Shown here piece after piece: positions 35,936 to 47,309 of a stretch of DNA of 64,000 nt; the first letter of the stretch is position 1, and the number at the start of each line of letters is the position of its first letter. The notes below the pieces were generated by a model. That model had not been told where the DNA came from. It searched no databases and worked only from the letters and a program-made list of their open reading frames with translations. A program made the position numbers and the translations under genes. Source of the stretch: Misgurnus anguillicaudatus (taxonomy: Eukaryota > Chordata > Actinopteri > Cypriniformes > Cobitidae); contig NC_073352.2 in assembly GCF_027580225.2 (NCBI RefSeq), positions 5,644,501 through 5,708,500 on the forward strand. The letters are read 5' to 3'.

Positions 35936-36466
35936 GTACACATACACACCAGTGTACAGGTACATACCTATTATCAATGAAATCATTACAGACAAAAACT
36001 TAGATGTGCTTTGCTTAACAGAACCTGGCTTAAAACGGATGATTACATTCGTTTAAATGAATCCACCCCACAAGGCTATTATAAACAAGCACAAACCTCG
36101 CTTAAAGAGTAGAGGGGGTGGCGTTTCTACAATTTATAATAAAATATTAAAATGTAATTCATTTGAAATAATGTTGCTAAATATGGAAATAACTGATCAT
36201 AACAACAAACAACAAACGTGCGCCTACAGACCTCCAGACCACCACATAAACTTTCTTAAAGGAATTGCAGATTTCCTGTGTGAGCTAGTCACTGTATATA
36301 AAGCTTTTATCATTAGTGACTTTAACATTCACACTGATAACCCAAAAGACATGTTAGGACTATAGCTTGGATGTACTCAACTCTCTGGGTATTACACAAA
36401 ACATGACAGGGCCCACACATATCCGTAAACATACGTTAGACATAATTCTGTCACTTGTGCTCAATA

Positions 36467-36748
36467 TTAAAGCAACACTATGTAGTTTCCATGTAAAAAT
36501 GACTTACAGCTCCCCCATGTGGTTGAAAAGCGCAACAGTGCCTGGTATCAGACACTCTTCTGCAGGCAGGGGGAGGGGAGGGGCTGTGTTTCCTACCCTC
36601 CACCGCCACTTTCAGAGTGTGCTTGTAGCAGCTAGGAGGTTGCTCAGGTTGCAGCAACAGTACAATTTGTCCAGTTAAAAGTTGTTCTATCACTGAAATA
36701 ATTTTAGAGACATTATTTAAAGGTAAAAACTACATAGTGTTGCTTTAA
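36467..36748. mobile_element. MITE, TIR TAAAGCAACACTATGTAG, copy 2
   Basis: TTAAAGCAACACTATGTAG and complement at the ends; inserted in the LINE endonuclease region. Confidence 0.8.
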
Positions 36749-36967
36749 TGAAGTAGAAATTTCACATCAGAACAATGCTATCTTCATACACAGTAACTCT
36801 AGATAGGATCACTCGTCCACACCACGCTACCGATGTTGCAGAACAATAATTTCCACTACTAAAGATAGCTTTATTAGTACCCTCCCAGTCCCAAATGAAA
36901 CATGTAGCAAATAACCTTAAAGATCTGGATGCTGTAATAGAAACCTTGAACAGCGTTTGTTCTAGCA

Positions 36968-37699
36968 CAGTGTTTCTCAAACTTTTTCAGCCCAAGGACC
37001 ACTTTATCTTCCAATTTTTTTCTGAGGACCACCTAACAGAATCCCAATCAGAACACCCCCCAAAAACAACAAAATAGGAAGGATAAACTGTTTCAAGTCA
37101 AAAACAACTTTTTTAAACACAAATGCAGTGCTATGTTCAGAAGTTATTATATGAATTTTATTTCATTTGAACAAGTAAATGTGAAATGAGTTACAGCTTA
37201 ATATGAACAACAAACTGCACATGTGAAAAAAAATGCAATTAAACATAATATAACAGCCTAGGTCCCACTTCATGTCATTCCAAAGAGTCATTAGTTTAAA
37301 ACTGAAGTGGTGGGTATATGAAGTCTATGGTTGTAACTATGGGTACAATAAAATGCTGAAAAAAATGTTCCTCTTAATGTCCAAAATCACTGAAATTACA
37401 GGGATTTTACACATGAAACAAAAACTAGTACATTACAAAACTAACAGATCTGTTCATTTTAGCTGCTTTCAGTTGACGCTTGATCCTTCTTTTGACTCAT
37501 CTTTGGTTTAGCCACCGAACCATTTTTACGTTATTAAAACAGAATGGCAAGAACTGATATCACAGTTTCACAAGTGCATTAAAAATCTACTTAAATAAGT
37601 GACGATTGTATAAACACTTTTTAGGTCATCTTTTGGTGGACCACTGGGAGGGTTTGGCGGACCACTAGTGGTCCGCGGACCACACTTTGAGAATTACTG
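36968..37699. mobile_element. hAT-type non-autonomous element in the LINE
   Basis: CAGTGTTTCTCAAACTTTTT at the left and GTGGTCCGCGGACCAC...AATTACTG at the right; 8-bp duplication TTCTAGCA (36960-36967, 37700-37707). Confidence 0.85.
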
Positions 37700-37965
37700 T
37701 TCTAGCACATTGGAAGCTGTTGACTATCATAACCCAGTCCAATAAAAAAGCATAGATGGCTGAGCACAAAGCTGGCATGCTGCATGGAAAGTGCTGCATC
37801 AATTATTTTCTCCTAATACAATCCAATAGACAATAAACAAATGGTTGAAAATTTAACTTAAGATTTGAGTGTTACATAATCACATGATTTTTACATGATT
37901 TGTGTTTTTTATGTGTAATATTGAATGTAAAATTTTATAATTTTGTTTGGGGGGGTGATATATAG

Positions 37966-38376
37966 AATATAACAGAAAAACATATGACCATAATTCAGTT
38001 AAAATACACATACAGTAACGAACAAGATGTGTTTAGAGATATAAGCAATAAAATGAACTTTAAGTCAGTAATGACTTTAATAACAAGAATGTAAGATGTA
38101 ACTACTACTTTATTACGTTAAGTAATAAGATTACAACATATTACACAGAAACACAGGTACAGACATACGCAACTATTATGGTTAGATTTGCTGATAAGAT
38201 AAAACACCACTTCTGGATTTAGCAACAGTGTCTGAAGATGACACTGATAATAATTTTGAATATTCATTACCTGTCAGTATATGAAATCATTTACCTTAAA
38301 ACCTTTTCTTTTGTTGAACACATAATGAATGCATATGCGTATGATGCTTTCTTTGTCTGATTATAATGCATTACAA
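37966..38376 (+). repeat. Duplicated segment, inverted copy of 60043-60426
   Basis: Near-identical to the complement of 60043-60426, through TATGACCATAATTCAG, ACACAGGTACAGACATACGC and CTTCTGGATTTAGCAACAGT. Diverged copies at about 16650-16830 and 43690-43740. Confidence 0.75.
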
Positions 38377-39166
38377 TTTTATAAGATTTAACACACTTGA
38401 ACCCTATATTGCTCCTGGTGACTGCTCCTTAAGTTCACCTTTGTTTGATGGGGTTGGAGCTAAAATCTGCAGGACGGTAGTGTCAAACAAACACTAATAA
38501 GCTGTTGCAGATGTACAATACTGGAACTATAGCGCTAAAGCAAAGCTGCTGAAAAAAGTCAAGTACAGATTAAAAGATTACAACATATTATACAACTATT
38601 AAAAAAACTGATACTGAGACATGCAGCTCTTACTTATTTGCCTTAATAAGATAGAAGAGCACTTACATTAAAACACTGAGTAACACTTTACAAAAAAGTA
38701 CTTATCCCAACCCCACATCCAGTGTCAAAATAAGGCCACAAATTTCTCAATAGTTAGGTGACTTTTGCAAAGCTCTTCACACAGTTCTTTCAGCTTGGCA
38801 CAGCAGTTTGTTTCACACACAATTCATCAAATCAACATAGATTTTAAGTTAAAGTAGCATAAAAATATTTTGCATTTATAATGCATTTCTTACAGTGTAT
38901 CAAAACACTTCATACAGGTTTCAAATTGACTCATTCCTCCATACCACTAAAGGTTGTTAGTGAACAAACACACTTGGTCATCGACAAAACAATGAGTTAA
39001 AGTAAATACACTAACAGCAGGTAGCATTAAACAATGTTTTCTTCCTGACACATCTGTACTTTATAAAATTCACTGCAATATATATCACAGAAATGAATCA
39101 GACATGATGCTCTATGCTTCAATATATACATATTTATTATTGGTTTTGGTAGTTACTGTAATTTAT
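38377..39166. other. Non-coding stretch
   Basis: AT-rich; no gene or clear transposon recognised. Confidence 0.3.
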
Positions 39167-39842
39167 CACTGTAAAAAGTGCAAAGTTGGTTCAACTTAAA
39201 GGGCCCTATCTTGCACCCAGCGCAATTGACTTTGTCAGTGACGCATGTATCATTTCGTATTTTGCACCGGCGCACAGCGGGTTTTTCCCTCCACAGACGC
39301 ACGTCGGCAAAATAGGGAATGAACTTGCGCTCCCTGGGCGGTTCAGCGCAAAAAAGGAGGCGTGCTCCGGCGCAAACTATCTCTTATGCTATTTTGCAGT
39401 TTCAAAAAACAATTGCGCTACTAACCAAAAAAAATAGTCTAAAGTCAGTGGCGCGTTGCGCGTGGTTCATTATGCTATTTTAAGGGCGCATGCTTGACCG
39501 TGCACAACGCGCATTGCTTATCTAATCTACACAGATGCAACAGTTATTTTTGCAAATCATAAATTGTTACAATAAAAAATATAAGATAAGGGAAATCATT
39601 AAATCATAAATTGTTACAATAAAAATATTAATACATGAGATAAGGGAAATCATTGTGGTGAGCATTGTGGTGATAGTTTTTATTTATTTTGTGTGGCAGC
39701 GTTAAACAATTATCATGCAAATAACGATTAAAATATTTTCATAAGTTTGTTGTGTGGCTGTATTACGTTTATTTTATCTAAATAATAATTAAAATGTTTT
39801 CATAAGAAACCTTCATGTATGTGAACTTGATTTGTAAGTGTA

Positions 39843-41133
39843 GGGGAGAGCGGGGTAAGTTGTCACACGGGTAAGTTGTCACACTGTTAATAACTCCAAC
39901 ACTAGAGGCTCTATCTCAAAAATCAAATAGCCACTTTATGTGACTTCTTCTTCTATAGTGAACTTCCTGTTCACATGTGGTCAAGATCACTGTAATCTGA
40001 GGTTAGCACAATTTTCTTATTTTTCTGCTTAAAAAGTAAAAAAAAATCACTTTACATTTTATGCAATACAACTTTGTTAGGTGTGAATGTTTAAAATGAT
40101 TATTTTGCACAAAATAGAGGAGACCGTAAAGTGTCTTTTGATACTTTAGCTAAAGTGATATGATGAGCTAAACTTGAGATTTAGACAACATTAGCACACA
40201 AGTAAGTATGGGGCAAGTTGTCTCAATGACTTTGGGGCAAGTCGTCACATCTGACAACTTGCCCCTGTACAAACAAACACATCGAACATGCTCAGAAAAC
40301 ATGATATAGAAAAGAATAAGCCTCAATCTAGCAAAAAGCTGTTTCAAAAGAAAGGGAAGCAGAAATCTGGACCTATGAAAAACAAGGCAGCTAAAAGAAG
40401 AAAAATCATGCAAGAGTCATCATCAGATGATGAAGAGTGCTTCTGCCTCGTCTGTGTAGAGCCATTTTCAAAGAGTCGTCCAAAGGAGACCTGGGTAAAA
40501 TGTGTAAAATGCAACAATTGGGCCCATGATGCTTGCACCTCAGGCCAGGCAATTTATGTGTGTCAGAATTGTGATTCTGGAGATGAGTCCTATTAGTCAT
40601 ACAGGGCATCTGTTTTGTTCAGAGGTTCAACATGTTAAGTTAAGCAAGTTATCTGCAGCGTTCCATTCAGTTATCTGGTTTTATGTGAAAGCCATAGAAC
40701 ATTTGAACCAAAGTTCAAAGTAAAGTGGTCTTGCCACTTAATTGAAATGTGCATTATTTGGATTGAAATAATTGTTTTTCCAGATTCTCCAGGCACGGAT
40801 GTTTATATTTCCAGTTTGGTTTGAGTTTAAAAATTAAAATCAATATTCACAATTAAGTAGTTGTGTTCTTATTTTTAGATAATCTAGTGTGACAACTTAC
40901 CCGCCCTAGTGTGACAACTTACCCTCCGATGGGGCAAATTGTCACAAGTGCACAGTCACTATTCAACAGTCTACAACTCTGTAATGAGATAAGATATAAA
41001 GATGTTATGAATACAACATATGTGCCCAAGACTTCCTTCTTTCATTTGGTATGAGATTTATACCATTTTGATGTATGGTGCTCAGTAAATGTTAGACAGT
41101 GTGAAAAGTGTGACAACATACCCCGCTCTCCCC
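39843..41133 (+). mobile_element. Pogo-like element with TA duplication and subterminal repeats
   Basis: TIRs GGGGAGAGCGGGGTAAGTTG and complement of GGGGAGAGCGGGGTATGTTG, each flanked by TA (39841-39842, 41134-41135), as in the Tc1/mariner/pogo superfamily. The motif GGG(T/C)AAGTTGTCACA recurs in both orientations near both ends (about 39857, 39872, 40210, 40237, 40250, 40890, 40912, 40932). It keeps only a short C-terminal ORF, so it is an internal deletion derivative. Confidence 0.7.
40288..40596 (+). CDS. Lys-rich protein with PHD-like zinc-binding C-terminus (transposase tail)
   Basis: An open frame of 102 codons inside the pogo-like element. The N-terminal half is basic with nuclear-localisation-like KKLFQKKGKQK and KAAKRRK, then an acidic SSSDDEE patch. 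The C-terminal half has C-x2-C (CLVC), W-x2-C-x2-C (WVKCVKC), WAHDAC and C-x2-C (CQNC), a PHD/RING-like C4HC3 pattern. I recall such a tail at the end of pogo/Tigger-family DDE transposases; here the DDE core is missing. The frame has no defect although the rest of the gene is gone. Whether it is translated is unknown; it could be a deletion remnant or an independent DNA/chromatin-binding peptide. Confidence 0.6.
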   Translation: MLRKHDIEKNKPQSSKKLFQKKGKQKSGPMKNKAAKRRKIMQESSSDDEECFCLVCVEPFSKSRPKETWVKCVKCNNWAHDACTSGQAIYVCQNCDSGDESY

Positions 41134-41865
41134 TACTTTGGGGTTGGACCTTGCTTGCGTTTCTTGTGTCCGATTTCATAGCCCCCAAACCCTTTCAGCG
41201 GTGAGGGTGGACGCAGCGATGTCCTCCTGTGTGCCCGGCGTGCCCGATTTATGCTGGCAAGCTTGGGATCCCCCCGTCTCCTGACATCATTGTGGCGCAG
41301 CTGATGAGACAATTGCGGCTATTTCCTCTCACGCCTGTTTAACCGACGCTGATTTGGGCGGGTCTCTCCCATCCCCATACAAAACAACTTCTCTTTCTTT
41401 GACTGCTCTTACAAGAACGTGGGTCTCCTCGGCTGTGAACCGCTCCTGGCGTGCGCCTGTCAAATCCGTCATAATAATAGCAACCCGCCATGGAACTTGC
41501 GCCCTTGCGTTTAAAGGGAATGTTGGATAGCGTTCTGATTGGTTTATTTGATGTTACGCCCAAACCACACCTATGAATAATGAACCTACTTCAGACCAAC
41601 CCCTTATTGATTTGCGCCCGGCGCAAGACTTATTTCTTCCGCCGGGAAAATAGCAACAGCGCCCAAGATGCGCCCACAAAGTCACTTGCGCTTTGGACTT
41701 GCGTTTCAGATCGTTAAGATAGGGCCCAAAAAGTCACACCAATTGGTAACATCTAAAAAAATTTTAAGTTTATTTATCTTAAATGTTTTACCTAGCTTTG
41801 ACACATTTTAGGTGTTATCAATTGATGTTACTTTAAGTTAATCTAACTTTTTGCTTTTTACAGTG

Positions 41866-42213
41866 TGGATGGCAATGCATTAATTTTTAGATTTTAAATA
41901 AATTTACAGTTGAACTGCATGTCTTATTCAGTTTTATATTATGTTATTGTTTTTGAGAGTTTTGGCAGTTGTTGTGTTGAAATGAGAAAATAAATTCACA
42001 GAATATGTAAGAAGTAGTCAATGAATGAATGTGTATCAATATGCAAAGTTTCAAAGTTTAGCTCACATAAACTGCTGTTGTGCTCACCGTGTTAAGAGTT
42101 TTTCAAAAGTCACCAAAGAAATGTCCTAGCCATGGTAAAAAACCTGTAAATTCTTCAGGTATCTAGAATCTTGATAAGTTAATGATTGCAAACGTTTTGA
42201 AGTTTAAAAATGA
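41866..42213. other. Non-coding stretch
   Basis: AT-rich, nothing recognised. Confidence 0.3.
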
Positions 42214-42599
42214 TTTAAAGGTGCAGTGTGTAATTTTTAGAAGGATCTCTTGACAGAAATGCTAAATCATGTACAAAACTATATTATCAATGGTGTATAA
42301 AGACCTTTTATAATGAGCCCTTATGTTTTCATTACCTTAGAATGAGACATTTTTATCATACCGAGGGTCCCCTAACATGAAAGTCGCCATTTTGTGCCAC
42401 CATGTTTCTACAGAAGCCCTTAACGGACAAACTTTTTTTTACGAAGCTGTCTCCGAAGATGACATGTTTGTCTGGTGGTGGCTACTGTTGCTTCTCTACG
42501 CGTTTTAAATGCGATGGGTGAGCAGTTAACTGAGCCATTAGTTGCAATTCGCAACCTCACCACTAGATGCCACTAAAATTTACACACTGCACCTTTAAA
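42214..42599. mobile_element. MITE, TIR TTTAAAGGTGCAGTGTGTAA
   Basis: TTTAAAGGTGCAGTGTGTAA and complement ending at 42599. A fragment of a related end (TTACACAATGCACCTTTAAA) is seen at 50846-50865. Confidence 0.8.
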
Positions 42600-42784
42600 G
42601 TATTTTTATTTATTTGGAAGTAAAAAGTATAGTTAGATGTAATAGTAAATATTCGGTTTTAGTCTAAACCAAAGCATAAATAAGAATAATTTAAGCAAAA
42701 ATAAGAAAAAGTTGTAAAATTTGCTGAAACAAATTAAGTTAGTCCAAAGTATCATTGGTTTTAGTGCAAGTACATTTTTAATCA

Positions 42785-43362
42785 AATAAGGCGAAGCCGG
42801 TGCATTCCCTATCCGATCATTTTTTTTCCTTGCTCTAAAAAAATAATCCGTAAACACGAAACCACTGAAACCGACTGAAAGCGGTGTAGTATATATGCCG
42901 GACCAGTATGGGGCGCTGTAATTCTGCCACAGATATACACTATACATGGAGAAGACGACTTTGAGCATGCGCATAACCAACGTATGGTGTTGTCCATTAT
43001 CGCTTGTTGGTCACCACAATTGCATAGAAGCAATAGATTTTGCTGTAATAAAGCTAGTAGGCTTTAGTAGCTTCTGTAGCACGAACACAATCACGTAGTC
43101 CGCCGTTATTGTTGTTGCTGTTTCGTGTGACGCTTCCGACACGTGATGTGATGACGTTTTCGCTTCACAAAATATACGGATTGGCTGTACAGACAAAACC
43201 GCAAGGGTGTCGGTTTCAGATTTATCCATTTTAGGACCCGGTTTCAAAAAATAGCGGATTCAGTCTCCCAAAACGCCGGATCTGTGTGGATGAAACGCCA
43301 ATACGATAACAAATTTATACGTATACAGTGATACGCGTCTCCGTGTGGACAGCCCCTAAAGA
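42785..43362. mobile_element. Non-autonomous element with end GGGGCTGTCCACACGGAGAC
   Basis: The right end, read on the minus strand, is GGGGCTGTCCACACGGAGAC followed by CGTATCACTGTATACG; the interior is GC-richer than its surroundings with CGTCATCACATCACGTG. The left boundary is uncertain. Confidence 0.5.
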
Positions 43363-44091
43363 TTCTTTTTTGTTCCTGTCATCAATTTATTTAATACATC
43401 TATTTTCACTTTTTGCTCTTGTACTTTATATTATTGTTTTTTATTGTAACAAATCACCATGCATTGTGTCTAATTTTTACTGCATGGCTGTAGCCAGCTA
43501 TGAGGCCACTGAGGTCCAGACCTCTGTAAGTTTTTCACATAAAAAAATAAAATGAAAGTTCTCTGAATGACTAATTAGTAATTTAAAATGACTCATATTG
43601 GCATCCACGTTTATAATTAAGTATGTACAGTTTACTCTATAGCTTAGCGTAAAACGAGTATGAAATGTTTTCATATAAGGTCTCAAAAGTGTATTATTAT
43701 CACAAAGTCATCTTCAGGCACTGTTGCTAAATCCAGTAGTCATGTAATGTAGAAAACACAATGAGTTTTCTCAAATTTACTGCCCATCACAGCCAAAATA
43801 TTATTTGAAATATGTTAATTTAGATGTCTCGTTTAAAATTATATATAGTATTTATAAAAGTAATATGCTAATAAGTAAAACATAGCACTTTCAGATATTT
43901 TAATACAACACTGATATTGAGCAGTTACATTCTTTTGAACAATTTATTTCTTTTTAACTGTGAAAATAATATACTGAACAATTGAAGCACTGTATGGTAG
44001 TTAATATGCTACCTAAATGATCATCATTTATTCAAGCTAATAACAAGTTGTATCAGTAAATGAACAATTACAATATATTGAACATCTTAAC
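43363..44091. other. Non-coding stretch with a fragment of the duplicated segment
   Basis: About 43690-43740 on the minus strand contains ACTGGATTTAGCAACAGTGCC with GAAGATGAC, a diverged piece of the 37966/60043 segment. Confidence 0.4.
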
Positions 44092-44250
44092 TTAATGTGA
44101 TATATCTCTTGCTAAGAGAGTGTGCAGTGACCGTCTATTTCTTAACCTTGACTTGACCACACTCATTTGGCTGAACAGACGTTCAACTTCTGCAATTGAG
44201 TTTGGCAATAAGAGGGCAGCCAGTGCAGCTTTGCACAGATCTTACAATGG
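44092..44250 (-). pseudogene. hAT transposase C-terminal dimerisation domain remnant
   Basis: Minus-strand frame reads KAALAALLLPNSIAEVERLF then SQMSVVKSRLRNRRSLHTLL and a stop at 44092-44094. The pattern LP-S-AEVER-FS-M-K-R-R is the signature of the hAT C-terminal dimerisation domain in BED-type transposases. No catalytic part is visible upstream. Confidence 0.7.
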
Positions 44251-44726
44251 TTTTTACCCAGAATCATTTAGTTTATTTAGTTCAAAAGAGACAGTGTACA
44301 TTCATCAACATCAATAGATGTAAATGTACCCAAATTAGCCAGAAGGCTATTTTTTATTTGTAGTCCCTTTACCTCTGATGTGAATCTCTAAAAGGAAAAA
44401 CAGCTTGACAAAATGAGGTTTAAAATGATATATTTAAAATTAATAAAACCAGCCAGGGGTGGAGCAGCTAAACCATAGATAATCTTATAAACCAAAAAAA
44501 TATTTTTAAACATCATAAAGTCATCCTATTATGGCACATTGTTCTATTAAATGATACCATCTGTGTAGTTATACACATCACTTCAAAACCTCAATGGTAT
44601 TTTCATTTGATTTATACCTCAACAACTGTTTCTACACTGGGAAACAATTTTGTCAATTGTCTTATGCTAGTACCCCAGAAACCCCAGCTACTTTAATGAT
44701 TTCAGTGGTGCCTTTATTGTGTTTCA
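44251..44726. other. Non-coding stretch
   Basis: AT-rich, no gene seen. Confidence 0.3.
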
Positions 44727-44915
44727 GGGCGCACTCACACTATCCAAACCAAACTGTGCCTGGGGCCGTTTGACCCCCAAAGCCTGGTTCCTTTGACTAG
44801 TCTGATCGCTCTGCACCACACCCGGCCACAGTTTGGTTATTCACGCCCTAGCCAGAGGTGGCCTCGAGTGCGGTTCATTTGGGTTTAGGTGTGGAACGCT
44901 CAATGTGATTGCAAA
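44727..44915. mobile_element. Fragment of a GC-rich DNA element
   Basis: CAGGGCGCACTCACACTATCC followed by AAACTGTGCCTGGGGCC and CTGCACCACACCCGG; resembles a common fish hAT-type repeat, partner end not found. Confidence 0.4.
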
Positions 44916-45042
44916 TTGTGTCAGAGCAAAATTCAAAAGGAGAGACATCAATTGCGTGACCTTCGTAGAAACCTTCAGATGATAGCATATGAGAGGGCTG
45001 TGTGTCATCACACACCAAACGACTCTGAATAAAAACACAGAC

Positions 45043-45287
45043 TTAAAGGCGGAGTCCATGATGTTTGAAAGCCAATGTTGATATTTGAAATCACCTAAAC
45101 AAACACGCCCCTACCCCAATAAAATCTGGACCTTCTGTTGATAGACCCGCCCCACACATACGCAACCCGGCAAGGATGTCAGTTAGTAGACCCGCTCCTT
45201 ACTGCTGATTGGCTACAAGTGTGTTTTGGTAGTCGGACCGTCTCCTTTTCAAAAGCGTTTTTCAAACATCGTGGACTCCGCCTTTAA
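45043..45287. mobile_element. MITE, TIR TTAAAGGCGGAGTCCA
   Basis: TTAAAGGCGGAGTCCATGAT and the complement GTGGACTCCGCCTTTAA close an element of 245 bp; TTAA at both ends may be the target duplication. It sits immediately before an LTR. Confidence 0.8.
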
Positions 45288-45292
45288 TATTA

Positions 45293-45608
45293 TGTCATGA
45301 ATCTGTTTTGTGTTCCCCTGTGTATGTCTCTTATTTTGAAGTTCTGTCTGTGTCTGCCATGTTTTGTAGTTCTTTGTAAGTCTTTTGTTTCATTGGTCTG
45401 CGTGCTGATTGTTTCCCCAGGCGTTTCTCATTTTCCAGTGTATTTAACCCCAGTGTTTGCCTTGTCTGTGATTGTTAATTGTAATGTTCTCTCTCTGTGT
45501 TGTTCTGGATTGTTTTGTACCTGCCTGTTTGTGGATATAATTTTATATTAAAATACTGCACTTGGATCCTCTGCCTCTGACTGCATGCTTTAAGCAAACA
45601 TCATTACA
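45293..45608 (+). repeat. 5' LTR of a second Gypsy-like element
   Basis: TGTCATGAATCTG at the start, CATTACA at the end, a TATA-like TGTATTTAACCCC at about 45438 and a polyadenylation signal ATTAAA near 45548. A truncated inverted copy of the same LTR is at about 62510-62681. Confidence 0.7.
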
Positions 45609-45692
45609 GAATCACCGACCACCTAGGATCCAGCAGTTACTTTCACCACCCCACGCCACACCATGGACCCAGCAGCATTTTGGTGACGGGCC

Positions 45693-46820
45693 ATGAGACT
45701 CCTTATGCTCCGCCAGGGCTCCCGCTCCCTTGAGGATCACACACAGGAGTTCTTGGAACTTGTTCCACAGACCCATTACCCAGATAAGTCATTAATAGTT
45801 TTTTATCAACAAAGTTTAAACGATCCACTCAAAACACAACTCTTTCAGTATGATCTTCAGGTGAGTTTTGAGAACTTTGTGGGGTTGGCCCTGGCGTTGA
45901 GCGGGTCCCCTTTCACTGTGGGTGAGGTTGATGAGCCTCGCCTAAAGCGTTTTTTTATTGGGGGGGGGCAGTAGGAATCAGGCTCTGTGGGATGGGGAGC
46001 CAGACCAGCCTCGGTTACTCTGTCCAGTCCGGTCCTTACCATGCCTGTCTCTGTTTCTAAAATGGCCACCACCATGCCTGTATCTATGTCCAGAAGGGCA
46101 ATCAGGACGAAACCCTTCGTCAAAAAGACTGCCGTGTCTGTATCTGTCCCTAAGATGGCTACCGTTATACCTGCACCCATTTTTAAGATGGGTATTACCA
46201 TACCTGCACCAGTTGTTAAGAGTGCCATTGCCATAACTACACCCATTCCCATTGCCATACCTGCACCAGTCATCAAGATGGCTGCCTCACTTGAGCCACT
46301 TCACAAGATGGCCACCTCACCAGCCTCTCCAGTTTATGCCAGGACCCAGAGGTTAATGTCTAGTCTGGAGGATACCCATATGATGTCAGTACGGAAGGCA
46401 GGGATCCCAAGACCGGTTGTGTCAAGTTCCGTGGTCTCTATGGTGCCTGAGGTATGTCCTCTGACTTCTGTGCATTTCTGTATTTGCCATGGCTCTGTAG
46501 TGTGTGTGGTCTGCTTTCTGCTCTTCTCTTCCACAAGAAGTCTCTCAAACCCATGAACCTGAGACTTCTGCACTTCCTGTCACGCCTGAAAGGTCCGAAC
46601 CTGAGTCTCCTGAACTTCCCGTCACGACTGAAAGGTCTGGACCTGAGTCTGCTGCACTTCCTGTTTTGGCTGAAAGGTCTGAATCCAAGTCCCCTGAGAT
46701 TCCTGTCTCGACCAAGTTAACTGATCCTAAGCTCCATGAATGTTCCGTCCTGACCATAAGGCCTGTTTCCGAGTTCCATGAGTTTCCTGTAAAGGCTGAG
46801 ATAGTTTCTCGTAGCTGACA
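45693..46820 (+). pseudogene. Gag-like protein with tandem repeats, frameshifted
   Basis: After the LTR a short frame (45693-45974) encodes a retrotransposon Gag-type helix region (LEDHTQEFLELVPQTHYPD, SFENFVGLALAL). A second frame (45987-46556) has repeated KMAT/PAP modules (KMATTMPVS, KMATVIPAPIFKMG, PAPVIKMAAS, LHKMATSP). A third (about 46530-46815) has repeats of ERSxPESxxLPVxx. Such KMA and PES repeats occur in fish Gypsy-type polyproteins. At least two frameshifts and a missing pol and 3' LTR show that it is defective. Confidence 0.65.
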
Positions 46821-47309
46821 TAGAATGTTAAAAGGGAACTTTGCAAGCCATACCTAAATGGTTGCATGCTAGCAATGAACAGTGTTCCACAATGGACATT
46901 GCCGTAGTACAGTAGTTTCTGCACTTTTGCAGCTATCCACTTCTTAACTAGCTGTGGTAATGTAGACTGCTTTGCACGTTTATCTGGTTTTGATTTATTT
47001 ATATGCTTTGCTGTAGTTCATTGTATTTTGATGTCATATAGTTTTTGCAACAAATATTCGATTTGCAGTACACACAATATTACTCGACAGTCATCCCCAA
47101 CTACTCGCTTTAGGCACCCTTTAAATTCAGGTAAGACTATTACTGTGTACTTGCTGTAATTGTAATTCATGCTAACTGTCACGGTTGAGGCAGGCAAGAA
47201 AAGATGACAGATCCAAATGCAGTATTGAGTTTTAAAAGAAATCCAAACGGGTACATGAGCAGAAATAAGGCAAGAAAATGAATTGGTGAAGTATGAATTA
47301 GGTTCCAAG
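46821..47309. other. Non-coding stretch
   Basis: No gene recognised; about 47176-47290 (CTGTCACGGTTGAGGCAGG) may be LTR debris. Confidence 0.3.

Larger units (their letters stand above)
35970..37800 (+). pseudogene. LINE with APE endonuclease domain, interrupted by a MITE and a hAT
   Basis: Frames encode TDKNLDVLCLTE, the NESTPQGYYK block, CAYRPPD, ISDFNIHTD and THTLDIILS-like words, i.e. an apurinic-type endonuclease of an L2-like LINE. The copy has frameshifts and stops and is broken by the MITE at 36467-36748 and the hAT at 36968-37699; it resumes between and after them. Confidence 0.7.
39201..41727. mobile_element. Element with TIR GGGCCCTATCTT, middle layer
   Basis: GGGCCCTATCTTGCACC at the left, complement of GGGCCCTATCTTAACGATC at the right, with GC-rich GCGCA-rich subterminal regions. 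Possibly PIF/Harbinger-like; flanking AAA on both sides is not decisive. It hosts the pogo-like element. Confidence 0.6.
39167..41865. mobile_element. EnSpm/CACTG-type element, outer layer of a nest
   Basis: CACTGTAAAAAGTGCAAAGT at the left and CTTTTTGCTTTTTACAGTG at the right. It is split by the element at 39201-41727. Confidence 0.6.

Noticed and set aside
39201..41727. Target duplication AAA as proof of PIF/Harbinger
   Set aside because: AAA occurs by chance in AT-rich DNA and the expected TWA form is not seen; superfamily left open.
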